The notes under the pieces were generated by a model. It was not told where the DNA came from, searched no databases, and saw only the letters and a program-made list of their open reading frames with translations. A stretch of DNA of 64,000 bases from Rubellimicrobium mesophilum DSM 19309 (GTDB lineage Bacteria > Pseudomonadota > Alphaproteobacteria > Rhodobacterales > Rhodobacteraceae), in assembly GCF_000600335.2 (NCBI RefSeq), contig NZ_KK088637.1:55206-119205 (forward strand), written 5' to 3'. Shown one piece after another: positions 26,626 to 35,532 of the stretch (position 1 is the stretch's first letter; every line of letters starts with the position of its first letter). A program made the position numbers and the translations under genes.

Positions 26626-27141
26626 ATGGCCGACTTCCCGCGGCAGTTCGACAGGGAGGCCCTTCTCGCCTGCGCTCGGGGCGAGCTCTTCGGGCCTGGA
26701 AACGCCCAGCTCCCTGCTCCTCCGATGCTGATGATGGATCGCATCACCGAGGTCTCCGCCGATGGCGGCGCCTCGGGCAAGGGCCACATCGTGGGCGAGC
26801 TCAACATCACCCCCGACCTCTGGTTCTTCCCCTGCCACTTCCCGGGCAACCCGGTGATGCCGGGCTGCCTGATGCTCGACGGGCTCTGGCAGCTCACCGG
26901 CTTCAACCTGGGCTGGCGCGGCTGGCAGGGCCAGGGCTTCGCCCTCGGCGTGGGCGAGGTGAAGCTGACGGGGATGATCCGCCCCGACCGCAAGCTCGTC
27001 CGCTACGTCGTGGACTTCACCAAGGTCATCGACCGCCGCCTCAAGATGGGCGTGGCCGACGGGCGCGTGGAGGCGGACGGCGAGGTCGTGGCCGAGGTCA
27101 AGGACATGCGCGTGGGCCTCGCCGTCGCGCAGGGAGGATGA
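26626..27141 (+). CDS. fabA: 3-hydroxydecanoyl-ACP dehydratase/isomerase
   Basis: FabA dehydrates 3-hydroxyacyl-ACP and isomerises the C10 product to the cis-3 isomer, committing chains to unsaturated fatty acids. The 171-residue hot-dog protein has the active-site His71 in FPCHFPGNPVMPG and Asp85 in MLDGLWQ, the signature separating FabA from FabZ. The C-terminus is normal. It is the first gene of a fabA-fabB-fabI operon, with its stop within 6 bases of fabB. Confidence 0.97.
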   Translation: MADFPRQFDREALLACARGELFGPGNAQLPAPPMLMMDRITEVSADGGASGKGHIVGELNITPDLWFFPCHFPGNPVMPGCLMLDGLWQLTGFNLGWRGWQGQGFALGVGEVKLTGMIRPDRKLVRYVVDFTKVIDRRLKMGVADGRVEADGEVVAEVKDMRVGLAVAQGG

Positions 27142-27143
27142 CC

Positions 27144-28373
27144 ATGAGACGCGTCGTCGTCACCGGCATCGGGATCGTCTCGCCCATCGGCAACAACGTG
27201 ACCGAGGTGCTGGACTCGCTCAAGGCCGGCCGCTCCGGCATCGAGCGGTCCGAGGAGATGGCCGAGCGGGGCTTCCGCTCACAGGTCGCGGGAACCATCA
27301 AGCTCGACCCCGCCGAGCACGTCGAGAAGCGCAAGCTCCGCTTCATGGGGCCCGGCGCCGCCTATGCCTACATCGCCATGGAGCAGGCCATCGCCGACGC
27401 CGGCCTCTCGGAGGCGGAGGTCAGCCACGAGCGCACGGGCCTCATCGCCGGCTCGGGGGGGCCCTCCACGTCCAACCTCTTCAAGGCGGCGCAAACGGTG
27501 GTGGACACCGGCAGCCCCAAGAAGATCGGGCCGCTCATGGTGCCGCGCGGGATGTCCTCGACGGTCAGCGCCAACCTCGCGACCGCCTTCAAGGTCAAGG
27601 GCATCAACTACTCCATCACCTCGGCCTGCTCGACCTCTCTCCACTGCATCGGCTCGGCGGCCGAGCAGATCATGATGAACAAGCAGGACATCATGTTCGC
27701 CGGCGGCGGGGAGGAGCTGGACTGGACGCTCTCCGCGCTCTTCGATGCCATGGGCGCCATGTCCTCGCACTTCAACGACCAGCCGACCAAGGCCTCCCGT
27801 CCCTTCGACCGCGACCGCGACGGCTTCGTGATCGCCGGCGGCGGCGCCATCGTGGTGCTGGAGGAGCGCGAGAGAGCCCTGGCCCGCGGTGCGAGGATCT
27901 ACGCCGAGGTCACGGGCTTCGCCGCGACCTCCGACGGCGCCGACATGGTCGCCCCCTCGGGCGAGGGCGGCGAGCGGGCGATGAAGCTCGCCCTCGCCAC
28001 CCTGCCCCCAAGGCGCAGGGTCAGCTACATCAACGCCCACGGCACCTCGACTCCGGTGGGCGACGTGACCGAGGTGGAGGCCTGCCGCCGCGTCTTCGGC
28101 GAGGGCTCCGTCCCGCCCATCTCCTCCACCAAGTCGATGACCGGCCACAGCCAGGGCGCGACCGGCGCGCACGAGGCGGTCTACTGCCTCCTGATGCTGC
28201 AGCACGATTTCATCGCCCCCTCGATCAACGTGGAGAACCTCGACCCCGCCATCCGCGAGGGCGAGATCGCCACGCGGCTCGTGGAAAGCGCGGGCCTCGA
28301 CACGGTGATGACCAACTCCTTCGGATTCGGCGGCACGAACGGCTCGATGCTGCTCAGCAGACATTCGGATTGA
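27144..28373 (+). CDS. fabB: 3-oxoacyl-ACP synthase I
   Basis: FabB elongates acyl-ACP, including the cis-3-decenoyl intermediate made by FabA. The 409-residue thiolase-fold protein has the nucleophile Cys162 in SACSTSLHC and the two His in NAHGTSTPVGD and KSMTGHSQGATG (the KAS C-H-H triad), plus the Gly-rich end SFGFGGTNGS. I prefer the ATG at 27144 because GGGAGG lies 6 bases before it. An ATG at 27138 overlapping the fabA stop would add two residues. Confidence 0.97.
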   Translation: MRRVVVTGIGIVSPIGNNVTEVLDSLKAGRSGIERSEEMAERGFRSQVAGTIKLDPAEHVEKRKLRFMGPGAAYAYIAMEQAIADAGLSEAEVSHERTGLIAGSGGPSTSNLFKAAQTVVDTGSPKKIGPLMVPRGMSSTVSANLATAFKVKGINYSITSACSTSLHCIGSAAEQIMMNKQDIMFAGGGEELDWTLSALFDAMGAMSSHFNDQPTKASRPFDRDRDGFVIAGGGAIVVLEERERALARGARIYAEVTGFAATSDGADMVAPSGEGGERAMKLALATLPPRRRVSYINAHGTSTPVGDVTEVEACRRVFGEGSVPPISSTKSMTGHSQGATGAHEAVYCLLMLQHDFIAPSINVENLDPAIREGEIATRLVESAGLDTVMTNSFGFGGTNGSMLLSRHSD

Positions 28374-28386
28374 TCGGATTTCCTTC

Positions 28387-29169
28387 ATGAACCTTCAGGG
28401 CAAGCGCGCGCTGGTGATGGGCGTCGCGAACGACCACTCGATCGCCTGGGGCATCGCCAAGGCGCTGCACGGCGCCGGGGCGGAGCTCGCCTTCACCTAC
28501 CAGGGCGACGCCTTCGGCAAGCGGGTGGCGCCCCTGGCCTCCTCGCTGGGCTCGGATTTCCTGGTGGACGCGGACGTGACCGACGACGCCTCGCTGGACC
28601 GCGCCTTCGGGCAGGTCGCCGACCGCTGGGGGCGGCTCGACATCCTGATCCACGCCATCGCCTACTCGGACAAGAACGAGCTTTCGGGCCGGTTCATCAA
28701 CACGACGCGGGAGAACTTCAAGACCTCGATGGTGGTGTCCTGCTACTCGCTCATCGACGTGGCGCGTCGCGCGCGCCCGCTGATGGCCGAGGGGGGCAGC
28801 ATCATCACCCTGACCTACCAGGGCTCCACCCGGGTGACGCCGCACTACAACGTCATGGGCGTGGCCAAGGCGGCGCTGGAATCGGCCGTGCGCTACCTCG
28901 CCAACGATCTCGGGCCCGAGGGCATCCGCGTCAACGCGATCTCCCCCGGCCCGATGAAGACGCTGGCCGGGGCGGCCATCGGTGGCGCCCGCGCCACCTT
29001 CCGCCACACCGAGGCCAACGCGCCGCTCCGCGCCAACGCGACGCTCGACGCCATCGGCGGGACCGCCGTCTGGCTCTGCTCGGACGCGGGACGCTGCACG
29101 ACCGGCGAATGCGTCCGCGTGGACGGCGGCTTCCACGTCCTCGGGATGCCGCAGGCCGAGAACCTCTGA
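28387..29169 (+). CDS. fabI: Enoyl-ACP reductase (NADH)
   Basis: FabI reduces enoyl-ACP in the last step of each fatty-acid elongation cycle and is the target of triclosan-like inhibitors. The 260-residue SDR-type protein has the cofactor segment MGVANDHSIAWGIA near the N-terminus, Tyr144 in LTYQGS, and the catalytic Tyr154-x6-Lys161 in YNVMGVAK, all diagnostic of FabI. It starts 13 bases after fabB. Confidence 0.97.
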   Translation: MNLQGKRALVMGVANDHSIAWGIAKALHGAGAELAFTYQGDAFGKRVAPLASSLGSDFLVDADVTDDASLDRAFGQVADRWGRLDILIHAIAYSDKNELSGRFINTTRENFKTSMVVSCYSLIDVARRARPLMAEGGSIITLTYQGSTRVTPHYNVMGVAKAALESAVRYLANDLGPEGIRVNAISPGPMKTLAGAAIGGARATFRHTEANAPLRANATLDAIGGTAVWLCSDAGRCTTGECVRVDGGFHVLGMPQAENL

Positions 29170-29176
29170 GAGGGGC

Positions 29177-29722
29177 ATGACCGCCTACGTCCTCCTGTTC
29201 CGGGGCGTGGGTGGGGCGACGCAACTGCCCACCGGCCCGCTGCGCGCCGCCCTCTCCGAGGCGGGCTTCGCCCGGGTCGCGACCTATATCAACAGCGGCA
29301 ACGCCATCCTGACGAGCGATCGGCCCATCGAGGAGGTTTCGGCCCGGGTCGCCGCGATCTGCGAGGCTCGGTTCGGCTTCCGCAAGGACATCCACGTCCG
29401 CACGCGGGAGGACTGGGTCGACCTCGTCGCCCGCAACCCCTTCCCCGAGGCCACGGCCGCGCCGACCACCCTCCACGCCGCGGTCCTCGCCGGCGATCCT
29501 GCGCCCGAGCGGGTCGCGAGGCTCCAGGCCCTGGACCAGGGCTGGGATCGCATCGCCGTCGTCGGTCGCGTGGCCTATCTTCACACGCCGAGCGGCTTCG
29601 GCGCCTCGCTCCTCGCCACGCGCTTCGACAAGGGGATCGGCGTCCCCAACACCGCAAGGAACTGGAACACGGTGCGGCGACTGCTGGAGCTCCTCGACGT
29701 GGCGGCCGGCCTGCGGGCCTAG
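29177..29722 (+). CDS. DUF1697 protein, copy 1
   Basis: The 181-residue protein is a DUF1697 member, recognisable from the LLFRGVGGATQLP start, the YINSGNAILTS strand and the ARNWNTVRRLLEL end. No enzymatic role is established for the family. It follows fabI by 7 bases and may be a passenger of the fab operon. A second, clearly related copy lies at 30406-30954, with a VOC gene between them. Confidence 0.9.
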   Translation: MTAYVLLFRGVGGATQLPTGPLRAALSEAGFARVATYINSGNAILTSDRPIEEVSARVAAICEARFGFRKDIHVRTREDWVDLVARNPFPEATAAPTTLHAAVLAGDPAPERVARLQALDQGWDRIAVVGRVAYLHTPSGFGASLLATRFDKGIGVPNTARNWNTVRRLLELLDVAAGLRA

Positions 29723-29965
29723 AGGCCCATCCGGCCGGCCCGCTCGGCAGAATTTCGCGTCATGGAGGTTTGCGAAACGATTCCTTAACCAATCTGCGCT
29801 AGAACGAGGAGGCGGAACGGGCGAGGACGCCCATGGCCGCGCAGGGGCCGATCATCCGCCCCGACATCCCGGAGGGGCCCCCAGCGGCGGGGGCCCGGAT
29901 CGCCTCCGCCGATTGCCGCCCCCGCACTACCCGACAGGGTCGCGGGGCCGCCCAGAGGAGCCCAG

Positions 29966-30403
29966 ATGCAGCACGTCTTCGTCAACCTACCCGTCGCCGA
30001 CCTGTCACGCGCCCGCGCCTTCTACGCCGCTCTGGGCCTCGCCTTCGACGAACGCTTCTCGGACGATGCCGCCGCCTGCGTGGTGGTTTCCGAATCCATC
30101 TTCCTCATGCTCCTGACGCGGGACAAGTTCGCGACCTTCTCGCCCCGACCCGTGGGCGATCCCTCCCGCGACTGCTCGACCCTCGTGGCGTTGTCCCGCG
30201 ACTCGCGCGAGGCGGTGGACGCCTTCATGTCGGCGGGCCTCGGCGCCGGGGGCATCGACAACGCCAGGGTCCAGGACCATGGCTTCATGTATGGCCGCTC
30301 CATCTCCGACCCCGACGGCAACGTCCTGGAGGTGATGTGGATGGACGTCTCCGCCTACGAGCGGTCGCTCGGCGACGAGATCAACTCCGCGGTGGATGCC
30401 TGA
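29966..30403 (+). CDS. VOC-superfamily protein (glyoxalase-like)
   Basis: The 145-residue protein starts VFVNLPVADLSRARAFYAAL, the classical first VOC module, and ends ISDPDGNVLEVMWMD with the conserved Glu metal-ligand position. It matches the group annotated as extradiol dioxygenase-like or glyoxalase-like proteins of unknown substrate. It is 2 bases from the following DUF1697 gene, so the two are cotranscribed. The 243 bases upstream hold a hairpin (29875-29897, GGGCCCCC/GGGGGCCC) but no gene. Confidence 0.88.
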   Translation: MQHVFVNLPVADLSRARAFYAALGLAFDERFSDDAAACVVVSESIFLMLLTRDKFATFSPRPVGDPSRDCSTLVALSRDSREAVDAFMSAGLGAGGIDNARVQDHGFMYGRSISDPDGNVLEVMWMDVSAYERSLGDEINSAVDA

Positions 30404-30405
30404 GC

Positions 30406-30954
30406 ATGGGGTCCTGGGTCCTTCTCCTTCGGGGCGTCGGCGGTCGCACGCAGATCAACCCCCGCCTCCTCCGCGCCGTCCTGGGCGCCGAGGGTTTCGG
30501 CCGCGTCGCCGTCTTCGGGCAGAGCGGCAACGCCGTCGTCACGAGCCCCCTCCCGCGCGAGGAGGTCGCCTGGCTCGCCATCGAATCCTGCGCCCGCGAG
30601 ATGGGCTTCCGAAAGGACATCCACGTCATCCCCGGCGCCGACTGGGCCGAGCTCGTGACCCGGAACCCATTCCCGGAGGCTGTCGAGAACCCCACGACGC
30701 TCCACGCCGCCTTCCTGGGCGCCGATCCGGACCCAGCCCGCGTCGCCGCCCTGAACCGTCTCGGCGACGGCAGCGACGCCCTCGTGGTGCTGGGTCGCAT
30801 GGCCTATCTCCACGCGCCCAAGGGCTTCGCCCGGTCGCGCATCGCCACCCGCTTCGACCGCGGCATCGGCGTGCCCACCACGGCGCGGAGCTGGACCGCC
30901 GTGCAGCGCCTCCATTCCCTGGTCGAGGTCGCCGACCTCGCGGAGGCCGCCTGA
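30406..30954 (+). CDS. DUF1697 protein, copy 2
   Basis: This 182-residue paralogue of the gene at 29177 shares LLRGVGGRTQIN, GQSGNAVVTS, MGFRKDIHV and the TTARSWTAVQRL end. By eye about half of the residues are identical. The ATG at 30406 is 2 bases after the VOC stop, and its own stop overlaps the next start (TGATG), so three to four genes here form one transcript. Function unknown. Confidence 0.9.
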   Translation: MGSWVLLLRGVGGRTQINPRLLRAVLGAEGFGRVAVFGQSGNAVVTSPLPREEVAWLAIESCAREMGFRKDIHVIPGADWAELVTRNPFPEAVENPTTLHAAFLGADPDPARVAALNRLGDGSDALVVLGRMAYLHAPKGFARSRIATRFDRGIGVPTTARSWTAVQRLHSLVEVADLAEAA

Positions 30955-31808
30955 TGCCCCATTTCACCACCGGCGACGGCGCGCAACTCCACTTCACCGA
31001 CGAGGGCGAGGGCCTTCCGGTCCTGGCGCTCGCAGGCCTCACCCGTAACGGCGGCGACTTCGACCATGTCGCTCCGCTCCTCCCGGGCGTGCGGCTGATC
31101 CGCCTCGACGCCCGGGGGCGCGGCCGCTCCGACTTCACCGGGCCCGAGACCTACAACGTCTGGCAGGAGGCCAAGGACGCCACGGCCCTGCTCGACCACC
31201 TGGGAATCGGGCGAGCCGCGCTTCTCGGGACCTCGCGCGGGGGGCTCGTGGGGATGGTGCTCGCCGCGACGGCCAAGGACCGGCTGCTCGGCGTCGCCCT
31301 CAACGACGTGGGCCCGGTCATCGAGGCCAGGGGCCTCGTAGTCATCGCCGGCTACCTGGGCCGCCGCCCCGCCCAGAGGACCTGGGACGAAGCCGCGAGG
31401 GCCCGCGCCGCCCTCTGGTCCCACTTCCGGGACGTCCCGCACGAGCGCTGGCTCCACGAGGTGCGCAACCACTACGAGGAGACGCCCGAGGGTCTCCAGC
31501 TCCGCTACGACCCCCGCCTGCGCGAGGCCTTCCTGCCACCCGAAGGCGGTGAGTTCCCGGCCCTCTGGCCCTTCTTCGAGGCGCTCGACAGGCTTCCCGT
31601 TGCGGTGATCCGGGGCGAGACCTCCGACATCCTCTCGCCCGAGACCCTGGCCGAGATGCGCCGCCGCCGCCCCGACATGATCGTCGCCGAAGTTCCGGGC
31701 CGTGGCCACGTCCCCTTCCTGGACGAGCCCCAATCCCTTGCGGCGCTCCACGCCTGGCTCGACCTATGCCGTGAGGCTCGAGGCGCGTCGCCTGCTCCGG
31801 TGGACTGA
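30954..31808 (+). CDS. Alpha/beta hydrolase
   Basis: The 284-residue protein has the hydrolase core: GLTRNGGDFDHVAPLL near the oxyanion site, LDARGRGRSDF, the nucleophile elbow LLGTSRGGLVGM (Ser in GTSRG), Asp in RGETSDILSP and His in GRGHVPFLDEP. No signal peptide. It is coupled to the DUF1697 gene by a TGATG overlap. Substrate unknown; the haloperoxidase/epoxide-hydrolase-like branch would fit, but the residues do not decide. Confidence 0.9.
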   Translation: MPHFTTGDGAQLHFTDEGEGLPVLALAGLTRNGGDFDHVAPLLPGVRLIRLDARGRGRSDFTGPETYNVWQEAKDATALLDHLGIGRAALLGTSRGGLVGMVLAATAKDRLLGVALNDVGPVIEARGLVVIAGYLGRRPAQRTWDEAARARAALWSHFRDVPHERWLHEVRNHYEETPEGLQLRYDPRLREAFLPPEGGEFPALWPFFEALDRLPVAVIRGETSDILSPETLAEMRRRRPDMIVAEVPGRGHVPFLDEPQSLAALHAWLDLCREARGASPAPVD

Positions 31809-31909
31809 ACGGCAGGGGCCGCCGTGCCAGCGGCCCCTTGGTCGCGCGATGTACGCCCAGTTGCGCGGGGCCGGGGTCATATCGCCAGGTTGCCCTCGAT
31901 CCGCTTCAC

Positions 31910-32224
31910 CTACAGGCGCGCCATGCCCAGGTTCGCGGCCTTCTTGTCGAGGGCCACATAGAGGAACATGGCCGGGTTCGCCTCGAGCGGCCGGATCAGG
32001 TGCAGTTGCTTTCCCAGGGTGATGAGGACGTCCTGGATCGCGTCGTCGAGCCCGAGCGTCTCGATCGCCTGGAGCTTGGCCTTGACCACCTGGGTGTTGA
32101 GGGCCGACGCGGCCTCGAGGTCGAGCCGCCAGCCTCCGCCTTCCGAGGCGAGCATCAGGCCGGACTCGCTGTCCACGAGGCAGGCGCCGTTGATGCCAGC
32201 GGCATCCGAGATGTCAGTACGCAT
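31910..32224 (-). CDS. Roadblock/LC7-like protein, ends at an amber codon
   Basis: The 104-residue protein has the Roadblock/LC7 pattern: GACLVDSESGLMLASEG, a central helix (AASALNTQVVKAKLQAIE) and the strand pair LITLGKQLHLIRPL and AMFLYVALDKKAANLGMARL. Such proteins often regulate small GTPases or sensors. After ARL a TAG stops the frame, but the next ten codons (VKRIEGNLAI, then TGA at 31877) read like the usual conserved C-terminus. A single CAG-to-TAG change may have removed eleven codons. Confidence 0.75.
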   Translation of the reverse strand: MRTDISDAAGINGACLVDSESGLMLASEGGGWRLDLEAASALNTQVVKAKLQAIETLGLDDAIQDVLITLGKQLHLIRPLEANPAMFLYVALDKKAANLGMARL

Positions 32225-32568
32225 GGGAAGATCCTTCCTGGCTGCTCTGTCAACACCGCGGGGTTGGTATTGTTGTCCCCGCAGGAACAGCCTCGACCCG
32301 CGAACGGGCCGAACTTGGGCCACATCGCACCGTCATCGCGGCGCAGCGAGCCGTGGGGACCCTGGATCCGCCTCGGATCGGTCCTACGGAGGCCGCACAC
32401 CAATGGCAGGCGCTCGCGGCATCCATTGTTCTGGCGAGGACGCCCGCCAGGCATCCGCCGGAGCGACTGGCCCTCCGTGGGGGCGGGGCGCACGGGACAG
32501 CCGATTCCCGACCCGGCGATGCCGCCCCCGGGCTGGCCCCGGACAGGGGCACAGGCTAGCTCCGGGGG
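32225..32568. other. 344-bp divergent intergenic region
   Basis: The region separates the Roadblock gene (minus) from the MFS gene (plus). It contains a possible small hairpin (GCGGGG...CCCCGC near 32263-32284) close to the Roadblock start. I see no convincing gene. Promoters for both genes should lie here, but no clear -35/-10 pair stands out. Confidence 0.5.
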
Positions 32569-33798
32569 ATGCGCTCGCCCCTCCCCTTCCTGCTCGCCAC
32601 CTTGTTCCTCGACGCCGTCGGGATCGGCCTCGTGGCGCCCGTGATGCCGGACCTCATCGCCGGGGTCGAAGGCGGCGACATCGGCGACGTGGCCCTTTGG
32701 GGCGGCCTGCTGACCACGGCCTATGCCCTGATGCAGTTCCTCGGCGCCCCGGCCCTGGGCGCCCTGTCGGACCGCGTCGGACGGCGGCCCGTGCTTCTGG
32801 GCTCGCTCGCGGTGATGGCAGCGGACTACGCGGGCAGCGCGCTCGCGGGCTCCATCTGGACCCTGCTCGGGCTCCGGCTCCTCGCGGGGGCTTCGGCGGC
32901 GACGATCGCGACCTGCAACGCGGCCTTGGCCGACGTGACCCCGCCCGAGGGACGGGCGCGTGCCTTCGGCCTCCTCTCGGCCGCCTTCCTCCTGGGTTTC
33001 GTCCTCGGCCCGGTGGTCAGCGGCGTGCTGGGCGAGATCGGCCCTCGCGCGCCGTTCTGGGCCGCCGCGGCCCTCGCCGCGCTCAACATGGCCTTTGGCG
33101 CGCTGACCCTGCCCGAGACGGTGCCGCCCGGCCGTCGCCGCCCGCTCTCGCTCGCGCGGGCCAACCCGTTCGGGGCGGCGCGGGCCGTGGCGCGGCTCGG
33201 CGGGGCCGCCCGGCTCCTTCTCGTGATCCTGCTCCACGACCTGGGCATCGTCGCCTATGTCGCGGTCTGGGCCTACTGGGGCAAGGCGGCCTTCGGCTGG
33301 TCGCCGCTGCTGATCGGCGTCTCGCTGGCGGCCTACGGGCTCGGCGGAGCCGTCGTGCAGGGTTGGCTCATGCCGTTCTATCTGCGCTGGTTCGGCGAGC
33401 GGGGCACGATCCTCTGGGGCCTCGTCGCCGACGCGGCGTTCCTGCTGGCCTTCGCCCTTCTCCCGCCCACCCCGCTGGGCGGGCTCATCGCGATCCTCCT
33501 CTGCCCCTTCTCGGCCCTGCCCGAGGCGACGCTGCCGGCGATCCAGGGGCGGCTCTCGCGCCTCGCGCCCGCGGATGCCCAAGGCGAGGCCCTGGGAGTC
33601 GCGGCGGCCGCGCGCTCGCTGGCCGCCGTGCTGGGTCCCCTCGCGATGACGACGGCATTCGCCTGGGGGGCCGAACAGGCGCCGCCCTTCTTCGGGGTGG
33701 CCTATCTCGTCGGTGCGGCGCTGATGCTGGGGGCGGTCGTCGCCTTCCTGGGCGACAGGACGCCGGACCCCGCTCCGGCTCCGGCATCCGCGACCTGA
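32569..33798 (+). CDS. MFS transporter, DHA1/TetA-like
   Basis: The 409-residue membrane protein has about twelve hydrophobic helices and the MFS signature between helices 2 and 3 (GALSDRVGRRPVLLGS, GxLxDrxGRR). FVLGPVVSGVLGEIG is the motif C of drug-proton antiporters (helix 5). The start MRSPLPFLLATLFLDAVGIG and the overall pattern resemble TetA-class efflux pumps, but no TetR regulator lies next to it, so tetracycline is not implied. The C-terminus is Pro/Ala-rich. Confidence 0.9.
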   Translation: MRSPLPFLLATLFLDAVGIGLVAPVMPDLIAGVEGGDIGDVALWGGLLTTAYALMQFLGAPALGALSDRVGRRPVLLGSLAVMAADYAGSALAGSIWTLLGLRLLAGASAATIATCNAALADVTPPEGRARAFGLLSAAFLLGFVLGPVVSGVLGEIGPRAPFWAAAALAALNMAFGALTLPETVPPGRRRPLSLARANPFGAARAVARLGGAARLLLVILLHDLGIVAYVAVWAYWGKAAFGWSPLLIGVSLAAYGLGGAVVQGWLMPFYLRWFGERGTILWGLVADAAFLLAFALLPPTPLGGLIAILLCPFSALPEATLPAIQGRLSRLAPADAQGEALGVAAAARSLAAVLGPLAMTTAFAWGAEQAPPFFGVAYLVGAALMLGAVVAFLGDRTPDPAPAPASAT

Positions 33799-33850
33799 CC
33801 TGTCGCCCCTGGACCATCGGACGGGCCACGCAGCGGGCAGAGTGCGACCC

Positions 33851-35079
33851 ATGAAGCTCCGCGACCTCGACGTCATCGTCACCGCGCCTCCGGCCCCCGC
33901 TGGGGCGGGCGCTACTGGATCCTCGTCAAGCTTACCTCGGACACCGGGATCGTGGGCTGGGGCGAGGTCTACGCCGCCGCCGTGGGCCCCGACGCGATGG
34001 CCGCCGTGATCCGCGACGTCTTCGCCCGCCACATGGAGGGCGAGAACCCCGAGGACGTGGAGCTGATGTTCCGCCGCGCCTACAGCTCGGGCTTTACCCA
34101 GCGCCCCGACCCGACGGTGATGGGCGCCTTCTCGGGCCTGGAGATCGCCTGCTGGGACATGGTCGGCAAGGACCGCGACCGCCCGGTCCATGCGCTGATC
34201 GGCGGGCTCGTGAACCGCCGCATCCGCGCCTACACCTATCTCTACCCCACTCGCCCGCATCACGGCCTGCCGCAGTTCTGGGCCGACCCGGACCAGGCCG
34301 CCGAGGCCGCCCTCGACACCGTGGCGCGCGGCTACACGGCGGTGAAGTTCGACCCCGCCGGCCCCTACACCATCCGTTCGGGCCATATGCCCTCGATGTG
34401 CGACATCGGGAAGTCCGTCGCCTTCTGCCGTGCGATCCGGGAGGCCGTGGGCGACCGCGCCGACCTCCTCTTCGGCACCCACGGCCAGTTCTCGACCGGG
34501 GGCGCGCTCCGCATGGGCGCCGCCATCGAGCCCTTCTCGCCGCTCTGGTACGAGGAGCCCGTGCCGCCCGACGACATGGGCAGCCTCGCCCAGGTCGCCC
34601 GCGCGCTCAGGATCCCCCTCGCCACCGGCGAGCGCCTGACGACCAAGCGCGAGTTCGCCATGGCCCTCGCCGCAGGGGCCACGATCCTGCAGCCCGCCCT
34701 TGGCCGCGCTGGAGGCATCTGGGAGGGGCGCAAGATCGCCACCCTCGCCGAGGCCGCCAACGCCCAGGTCGCCCCGCATCTCTACGCTGGCCCTGTCGAG
34801 TGGGCCGCCAACCTCCATCTCTGCGCGGCGATCCCGAACTGCCTCATGGCCGAGACCATCGAGACCCCGTTCCACGACGCCCTCATCAAGGGCGCCATCC
34901 GAGTCGAGGAGGGCTTCGTCCGCCCGCCCGAGGGCCCCGGCCTCGGCATCGAGGTGGACGAGGACCTCGCCCGCGCCCACCCCTTCACCGGCGACGGACT
35001 GCACCTCCAGATGCAGGAGGCCGAGGTGGACTACCGGGGCGAGGCGATCTTCGAGGGCGGAGCGCCGAGGGAACCATGA
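33851..35079 (+). pseudogene. Mandelate racemase/muconate lactonizing-like enzyme, frameshifted
   Basis: The enolase-superfamily enzyme starts at 33851 (MKLRDLDVIVTAPPAP), where the frame is broken by one missing base in a C run at 33894-33898. With six Cs it would continue PRWGGRYWILVKL and join the long frame (GWGEVYAAAVGP...) to give a 409-residue protein. Family motifs include EEPVPPDDMG, ATGERLTTKREF, and QPALGRAGGIWEG. It belongs to sugar-acid dehydratase-like MR/MLE proteins; the substrate is unknown. A start inside the frame (ATG 33952) would remove part of the capping domain. Confidence 0.85.
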
Positions 35080-35483
35080 CGGACGAGGTGATCGAGGGCC
35101 GCTGCGATTGTGGCGGGGTCCGCTGGACCTTCCGGGGCGACCCGGGGACGCTGACCGCCTGCAACTGCGGCTATTGCCGCCGGGTGGGCGCGCTCTGGGC
35201 CTATGGCAGCGTCCTGAACATCACGGTCGAGGGGGAGACCGTCGCCTACCTGCGCGCCGACCGTGACATCGAGTTCCACCACTGCCCGACCTGCGGGGCG
35301 GTCACGCACTGGCACTCCGTCGTCCCGCAGGGGTCCGAGGGCCACGGCCGCCGTGCCGCCAACATGCGGCTCGCCGACCCGCGCCTCGTCCTGGGCCGAC
35401 CCATCGAGCGTCTCGACGGCGCGGACACCTGGCGCTCCCTGGATCCCGGCGAGCAGGCCGAGACACCGTTCCTGCCCATATGA
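35076..35483 (+). CDS. GFA-family (glutathione-dependent formaldehyde-activating-like) protein
   Basis: The 135-residue protein has the zinc-cysteine pattern of the GFA fold: Cys10 and Cys12 (RCDCGG), Cys29, Cys31 and Cys34 (ACNCGYCRR), and Cys70 and Cys73 (HHCPTCGAV). The family is named after Gfa of Paracoccus; most members are not tested for formaldehyde activity. Its start overlaps the stop of the MR/MLE gene (ATGA), so the two are coupled. Confidence 0.92.
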   Translation: MTDEVIEGRCDCGGVRWTFRGDPGTLTACNCGYCRRVGALWAYGSVLNITVEGETVAYLRADRDIEFHHCPTCGAVTHWHSVVPQGSEGHGRRAANMRLADPRLVLGRPIERLDGADTWRSLDPGEQAETPFLPI

Positions 35484-35532
35484 CCGGCGATCCCGCTTGC
35501 CCGAGCGAGGCGCGCCGCGCCATGTTCGGACC

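Noticed and set aside
29875..29897. Terminator hairpin (GGGCCCCC/GGGGGCCC).
   Set aside because: No T run follows on either strand, and it lies upstream of a gene rather than at an operon end. I mention it only in the neighbouring entry.
32569..33798. Tetracycline resistance determinant.
   Set aside because: Only family-level similarity to TetA-type pumps is visible, with no TetR neighbour and no specific residues.
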